Part shown: positions 57,651 through 64,000 of the stretch, in pieces
Numbering within the stretch: the stretch's first letter is position 1
Layout of the letters: each line of letters begins with the position of its first letter
NCBI RefSeq assembly: GCF_003590095.1
Contig: NW_020800332.1
Span: forward strand, 62,001-126,000
Source of the DNA: Trichoplusia ni
Lineage: Eukaryota > Arthropoda > Insecta > Lepidoptera > Noctuidae
DNA: 64,000 nucleotides
Direction of reading: 5' to 3'
Notes under the pieces: model-generated
What the model saw: only the letters and a program-made list of their open reading frames with translations
What the model was told of the DNA's origin: nothing
Databases searched by the model: none
Program-made: the position numbers and the translations under genes

Positions 57651-58489
57651 GAACAAATTTTTTTCAACCATGCAGCGAGATAGATACATAATCTTTCTGC
57701 AAAAAATTAGACTCTCTTACAATCGCGGTCATTGCCTGGTGATAGACGAAGCCAGAGCCTTATTAAAAGGATTCCATATTTTCCCTTTGGGTAGGGAACC
57801 CTAAAAATCCTTGATTAGTTAAATTTCAGTATTAATATGTCTCCCGATTATTTAATAGGAAGTACTTAAAAGAACTCATGCTTTTCCTCTATCCATTCAA
57901 CTTTCATACACATGCAAACACTTCGGTCACTAAACAAAATACATAGAAGGTCAATGTGTGTGTAAGTGTAAATATTTAATAAGTTTTAAAATTCCACGGC
58001 TCTGTTTAACTTTTAATAAAAAAAGCATTTGAACAAATATTACTCAATATTCGTAATATTATAAACAATTGACTATGGGGTAAATTATATCTATGTTTGT
58101 GAATCTCTTTTATTTTTTGATATAGTTTAACCATAATAGCCGAAGAGCCCACGAATGCCAGAAATTCGTTATTTACAGTTACGTTAGGTATAGAGTCTTT
58201 AGGCACTTTTCATTCTTATTCGCTAAGGGGAAATGTACAGGAAAACTTTTAACCTTTAATAAAATAATGAAAAGCCATCGTGAACTCTTGCTCTATAATA
58301 TTATGAAGATTGCATACTTCTAATATACGATTAGGGAAACAAGTAGGAAATTTCAGCAGGATGTAAGTAGAACAGTTTAAGTTTGTTATACACTATTAAT
58401 TTGCAACATTTTTGGTTTCTTTAGGAAAGTTTTTCATTTTCCTAGCTAAAAGTGCATTTTTTTGATAGTTACTGTCGTAAGAATGATTC

Positions 58490-58637
58490 ATTATTAAATG
58501 ATGTAACGGTTTACTCACGCGTATTTATCGGGGTAGCCTGACTAGTTTCGGACCCAACCGGAGTCCTTAATCATGAGCAGACGCGGCGGGATCGCGAGTC
58601 GAACTGAATACGCGTGAGTAAACCGTTACATCATTTA
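58490..58637. repeat. Snapback element, copy B, opposite orientation with one arm shortened
   Basis: Outer ends ATTATTAAATGATGTAACGG and its complement match copy A at 46700-46878. The core is the reverse complement of copy A's core. About 25 bases of the right arm (the TATCGGGGTAGCCCGACTAG part) are absent. Confidence 0.85.
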
Positions 58638-60120
58638 ATAATAAAAGTGCATTACACGGAAAGACTGATTCCACAAAATACATAAATCTTTTATTAAATA
58701 TACCAGCCACTATCGCTTAGCAAAAACAAAATATGTATGCTCATCTGCATGTAACATGCTCATGGCTATTTTACACATAGCTATTGCAATACATAACCGG
58801 AGGCTGCGACAAACGTCAGCTGTTTCGAAAACTGCGCGAGATCAACAAATATTTACCTACATACGTACAATGAACTACGCTCAGAATGTAAGACTCAAAC
58901 GCGATACTAAGATGTTAGGAGCGAATACATTGCGCGTTATCAACGGATGTGGTATGAAAGTTATAGTAGTGACTTCGCAATGTATTAAAAAGTGGTTTGA
59001 TTTTCTACCACCCTATTTATAAGTTGGTAAAGATTGATGACAGCTTTATTTCACATCGATTGAAAACTCGTTTACATCATAATGTGACGTAATCAAGAAG
59101 TATTTTGTTCAAACTTTAAGTTATTACCATAACATATATACTATCTATTAGTTAACGCGGCCAAGGCTTGCTGCTGGCCAATTTATTTAAAATTTTATAA
59201 TTAGAGCAAGCAGCAAGCTCACATACCTTCATAAGCTGCCATTTATGAATGTGTTTTAAAAACTAAATACTTCATCAAAACAGACCTTGGACTGAAATTA
59301 AAAACTTTTTTTTCATTCAGGTATAGACATTTTTAGCAGGCACATGGCATTTGAATTTATTGCCAGAGATTTTTATCTTTTCGGAACATAAATATTTGCG
59401 TGTATTTTCAAACATAAATTCATCAGTATGCAGATGACTAACACGTTTAATTTTTAATGTTTAAATTAATAAAAAATATTCAAACAGAGGCAATAAAACT
59501 TTTTGAGAACAAAGGTATTCTAATCTTATCAAAACTAATTCAAATAAGCGACATTTTAAAGTTCCTGTTCTAAAAAAAAGCGAGAAAAAAAACAAGTTCT
59601 TTTTACGCATCTAAACGCAGACACGAATATGAATTTTGTTAAAGGTCTCTGAACTAATAAAATATTTTATTCGCTTCCTGCATGTTGCTCCTTTTTCACG
59701 CGTCGATATAATTTTAGAACGATTGAATAAATATAAAACCAGTCCGGCTTTCCTTGTTCCATTTCCCCCTTAGCTTTGTTTGTCGTGAGTTCATATATTG
59801 CGTAAAACCATTGCCGCACGACGATGAAGTTATTTTTAGATTAAACTAATAACGGAGACCTATTCATATTCTGCAGATCCATTTATAAGTACTTGATATC
59901 TCTTTTCAAGTACCATCTTAAGATGTGTGACTGCATGCCTAGTCAATGACGCGCACAATTAGTTCTAATAACGTTAAACATTACTAATTGCCTGACTTAC
60001 TCGTAGCACAGATCTCGCTGTCTGGCTAAGGGGCTGTAGTTATTTTCAACTAAAAAGGTGGAATTAAAAAGATAGTCTCAATAGATAAGTTACATTTTGA
60101 AAATCGTAAGCCCTGTGTAC

Positions 60121-60251
60121 CTCAAGATGTCAGCAAGTTCAGATCCAAGTTTTCCTGCGCCGATGTCTGCTGGGCTAGCGAGAAAGACATAGGGCAAAGG
60201 AAGAAACATGGGTTGGTTGACGATAGCCAAATCATTTATGTTCAAAGTTTT
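60121..60251 (-). other. Possible exon-like fragment, unassigned
   Basis: GC rises and the minus strand reads open between TTTAG and a GTACAC donor-like site: NINDLAIVNQPMFLPLPYVF then LASPADIGAGKLGSELADIL. The plus strand is also open. I recognise no family, and its end phase does not fit the dehydrogenase exon at 38863. Confidence 0.25.
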
Positions 60252-60939
60252 CTAAAGGACGTTTTTTCTTATAAGATCCCTATTCCTCGCTGACGCAAGA
60301 AAACTATTATCTTTAAAATGACATAAAACCAAATTAATCGGCCTTTCACACCTCCTTAAACAAAATACAAGCGTAGGACGCAAATGCGTCAATTACCATT
60401 AAAGGGCGATACGCAAACAGCTTAGAACTAGGAAAATCTTTTGTGATGACCTTAAAAGCAGCCGCATATATTTACCTTTTAGATCTTATGCATCATCTTG
60501 AGTAGTTTATCTATACTTAGAGAATAACCTGAGATGCATTCTAATTTTAATTATTTAATTCTAAATTATTAGCTGTCAAGTTAAGATATAAGACCTATTT
60601 CATAATGTCTTGCATGTTTATTTCAATAATGCAACATTGAATTATGTTGTATGGTCAAGATAAAGACGTTTTAAAATGTCGATATCTTGTACTAAGATTT
60701 ATGAGTCCGTATATAATTTATGTGTTGTGTCAAGGGAAGAAATAAAAACAATCATTTATGATCGGTTTAAATCAATGGTTTGAATGTAATGAGGAAAAAA
60801 GAGGTGTTAAGTATGACTTCAGTTAAAGGCGAAGGTTTTACTGTGATTTAAATATAAATGCACGTTTTAACCATTAATAGGTATAGAATTCTGAGGAATT
60901 GTAGAGAAATAGTAACAATAAAGACTGTGAGCTTTAGCT

Positions 60940-61178
60940 CTAGCTGTTGCCCACGACCTTGTCCACGTGGTTATGAAGGTATAAGAAAGGATTTTTTAAA
61001 ATCGCATTAAATGTTTTAGACTACATGTTTCGTCTTCCCGTTTTATGCTCTGCTCCTATTGACTAATTCCGACTCCTATTTCCTGATAAATAGAATCTGA
61101 ATCTACAGAATTTCTTTTTTTGCTTGCTAATCAAGTTCAAAAAAACATTTCCATAGATTTTTAATATTAGTATAGATT
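60940..61178 (-). repeat. Helitron-like element, reverse orientation, diverged
   Basis: Begins CTAGCTGTTGCCCACGACCT and ends TAATATTAGTATAGATTC. The interior is diverged. Confidence 0.6.
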
Positions 61179-61479
61179 CACAACTAAATGATTTATAAAT
61201 TAAATTAAATAGGTGTTCTGCGAAATTCCTACAACACCGAAATCATTTCGAACCCAAAAAAAATAACAAGAAGCAACGAAAGAACGGTAAATTAGCTCAG
61301 TGCCTTGACCGGAGAACCGGTCCCGCTTTATCTTGAGCTCCATAATGCGAACCATCATTTTGGCCATCGCCTCATTAAAAAAACACATTTAAATAACTAC
61401 ATTTACCTTTAGGAGAGTTAACCTTCGTAATTGGATGCAACACATGTCTTTGCTAAGTGACTGACGATGCCTTTGAGAT

Positions 61480-61733
61480 CGGGCCCCGATTCCGCTATAT
61501 ACAATGGGCGATGAATTAATGTCAATTGGATAAAATTTGAAATTGTTCCTATTCTCTTAAGCATTTTGACAACAGAATAATTGGAAATGCATTGTATTGA
61601 CCTTGAGTTTGCCGTCCCGTATTGAATTTCCAATTATTGTATAGGAGAAATGCTTAAGAGAATACAAAAATTGCCATTTTAAGCTAAATTTCATTAATTC
61701 ATCGGCCATTGTAAATATCAGAATAGGAGCCCT
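61480..61733. repeat. 254-bp foldback element, full copy
   Basis: The left arm opens GGGCCCCGATTCCGCTATAT and contains GGGCGATGAATTAATG; the right arm carries CATTAATTCATCGGCC and closes GGAGCCCTA. Inner arms TTCTCTTAAGCATTTT and AAATGCTTAAGAGAA also pair, so nearly the whole element folds back. Confidence 0.75.
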
Positions 61734-63329
61734 ACATTGCTCTTCTAGTCAAATGAAATATTGACAATTGTTAGTGTTTGATAGAAAATGCTCGTATATA
61801 TGTATGTGACGTTGCTTACGTCAATACAACTGCAAACATTATAAAGTCTGAATAACGTGACATGTATTTCAAAATATCTCGTTAACTGTAAAATTGATTT
61901 ATCCAATAAACAATTTAACAACTATTTATGATTTCCAACGGTATTTAGATTCGTACATTTGGTTCCACATTACGTTAATATCTTGTATGTTTGTCTGTTG
62001 CACTAACATTTGCGGAAAGTACAGTTTGTGTTGGGAAACACAACACAGTCTTCACGACGCACGCGCATTACAATATCTCGTGTGAAGATGTTAGTCAACC
62101 GTGTATTATACCTTAGATGTTTCACGCACCGGACAAGACGGATTGATATTGAAAAATGGTACTTAATACACAGAACTTATGGTAAATAATACAGATTAAG
62201 TTATGGGTAATCTTATCTGAATTATTCTTAATAATTTAATTAACATGTTGTAAAAAAAATGGAGATTTATGCAATTACTAGTCAAAAGTTGTTTTAATGG
62301 AAATATTTTCCAATCGACGTCAAAAAGGAGTTCTTAATTCTAATGACGTTTACCACTTCATAAAAAGGGAGTTCGTTTTTGTTTTAATGCCCGCTTCAGT
62401 TATAGTTCAAAATAACTCTAATATGAATTTGATTGTCTAACATTGAAAGTAAAACAATCAAACAAGAGTTTGCATAAATGGCAAAAATTATACATTACAT
62501 TGTCTTAAATCACCGACTTACAAAAATAATTACATCTTATGCATTCGAAATATGCACGAACACTCAATGACCTCCAAAAGTAAGCAAAAAAGGTTTTAAG
62601 CAGATTCAAAGTAATTTGTTTTTGTATCTAACAATGTTCAGATTTATGTTAAAAGGTGTACACGTTAAATTGTATTTTTTGCTAAGATTGTTTTTGGGGT
62701 TCCGTACCCGAAGGATATAGATTGGACACGTCTTACCCTTAACTTATGAGACCCCTCCTTAGCTCCATTTAATCACGTAACAAAAACAATGTAATTGCCG
62801 ATTTAGTAAAACAATTTTATAAACTTAAATAGAAACATCTATTCACATATCACTATCAATATAGCTTGGTAAACCAGTGCCATAGCCACCTTTAAAAGGG
62901 TTGAAGACAAAAGCAAGAATTAGCAGAGCTTTTCGTAACATAGCAATGCAATAGAACAAGATTATTAGCCATCTGGCTAATGCAGTGTCCTATTTCATTC
63001 ACCATAATTACTGGTCTAGTTGTATTCAAATTATATCTTTGGTCAAACAAATATGGTTTATTCAAAGAGGTATATTTAAGCTATCGTTGTGTCCATCAAC
63101 GCATGAAAGTTTAATAACGGGTCAAGTGCGATACGGATTTAAATAACCGACAGTTCCGTACAAACAGGCTAGATGACAATCAAATTGATTGGGTGCCAAA
63201 AAAAGTGAGTACCCTCAAATTCATTTTATGACAGTAATAAAACTTAAAGTAAGTAACCGGGGTTTAAACTTTTTTTCCGATTGGAAATCATCAAATAACC
63301 GATTTGGGTTGAGCGGCAGGGTTGGATTT

Positions 63330-63470
63330 CTACTGACTAAAACCGCGCATGTTCCTTCCTTTGCCCTTCCTATAGCGGGGCCACGTTAACCCTTTAGGAC
63401 AATCCCGCTGCCCCGGCAAGCAACCGGTATTTAACCTTGATCTTTAATAGGCATCCGATTTTAGATATGG
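63330..63470 (+). repeat. Dispersed repeat related to 44925-45045
   Basis: Contains TCTACTGACTAAAACCGCGC, ATGTTCCTTCCTTTGCCC, CGCTGCCCCGGCAAGCAACC and TAGGCATCCGATT, shared in part with the copy at 44925. Confidence 0.55.
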
Positions 63471-63910
63471 AGCCCTAAATACGTAACGCGATCCCTACAT
63501 TTGGGTCGCGTCTTCTGAAGGTAAGGTATTTTAATTTCATTTGATATTTTTGTGTCAAATCATCAGGCTTAGGTTGCGTCGTATTCGACGATCCTTTATT
63601 CATTACCGGATGTTAGTAACATCAACGTAAAAGCGATAAAAGATTGCAATTCTCCATTTAATAGTCAGCCACAATGTCACCAGTACTTAGCGCTACTCAA
63701 TTAATTAATTTATGGTTTATTGACGAGGAAGTCATTAAGCCTTAAGGTGTTAAGCCAATCGAGATGAGTTATGATGCGATTGGTATTGTTTTTCCTACTT
63801 TGTTTTCTGCTTATCCTCAGATGAACACATAGTAAAGACTTTTTTTGGACTCCTAAGACCACATCTATTAAATCTCTAGTAAATCGATTCGTTATTGGAA
63901 TGGCAAGCAC

Positions 63911-64000
63911 AGCAGGGTCCTAATTCCGCTATTCACCAATCATTGAATGGAAATTCGTGTTCTTCCAAGCATTTTGCCAACACAATAATTGGAAATTCAT
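63911..64000. repeat. Left half of a 61480-type foldback element, cut by the window end
   Basis: Contains AGGGTCCTAATTCCGCTATT and CCAAGCATTTTGCCAACACA, then ATAATTGGAAAT, matching the left arm and centre of 61480-61733. The right half would lie past 64000. Confidence 0.6.

Larger units (their letters stand above)
38864..64000. other. Gene-poor, repeat-filled 25 kb, probable first intron or upstream region of the dehydrogenase
   Basis: I looked on the minus strand for the missing N-terminal dehydrogenase exon (TGxxxGxG) and found no match. No other gene is supported on either strand. Stretches not listed as repeats (for example 39000-40770, 41000-42380, 45050-46690, 46880-48090, 53000-55200 and 61740-63330) are AT-rich with no recognised content. 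Confidence 0.5.

Noticed and set aside
57433..57804. 123-codon open frame on the plus strand
   Set aside because: No domain recognised, AT-rich intronic composition, contains a perfect hairpin and ends in a scrap of a common repeat (CCCTTTGGGTAGGGAACCC).
1..64000. CRISPR arrays, operons, phage or integrative elements
   Set aside because: The window is eukaryotic, with spliced genes and moth-type repeats; no regularly spaced direct repeats were seen beyond the short ACTAGTAAT array.

Overview
This is a eukaryotic nuclear window, almost certainly from a moth or butterfly and probably noctuid-like. It is AT-rich, its genes are split by GT-AG introns, and it is littered with short non-autonomous repeats of the kinds typical of Lepidoptera: elements ending in CTAGT, a short repeat with a GATGAT tail, and foldback elements. 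The organism call is inference from gene architecture and repeat types; no search was possible. There is no operon, phage, plasmid or CRISPR signal.

Layout. (1) 773-7155, plus strand: a complete ten-exon gene for the E2 acetyltransferase of the mitochondrial pyruvate dehydrogenase complex (DLAT). All splice phases agree and give 516 residues. (2) 9634-10857, plus: a two-exon MORN-repeat gene, MORN5-like, 178 residues. (3) 13918-29212, plus: a complete thirteen-exon integrin beta subunit of 808 residues, probably of the insect beta-nu type. It has a GATA-motif cluster and a GC-rich hairpin just upstream. (4) 38863-32663, minus, convergent with the integrin: the last five exons of a short-chain dehydrogenase of the epidermal retinol dehydrogenase 2 / SDR16C type. 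Its N-terminal exon with the dinucleotide-binding glycine motif was not found, so it is probably beyond 64000 or too diverged for me to see. (5) 38864-64000: about 25 kb with no gene I can support. It is probably the first intron of, or the upstream region of, the dehydrogenase, filled with transposon remnants and inverted repeats.

The four genes have unrelated roles (acetyl-CoA supply, probable ciliary or flagellar structure, cell adhesion, retinoid or steroid-type oxidation), so they are neighbours rather than a functional unit. I did not find a new multigene system. The best leads are non-coding: a small 56-bp foldback family opening with GTTGTGGAA, two nearly identical 160-bp snapback elements, a three-copy foldback family around 61.5 kb, a perfect 27-bp hairpin, and the control region in front of the integrin. 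Among proteins, the integrin tail lacks the second NPxY motif and the dehydrogenase ends in an unusual proline/alanine-rich tail.
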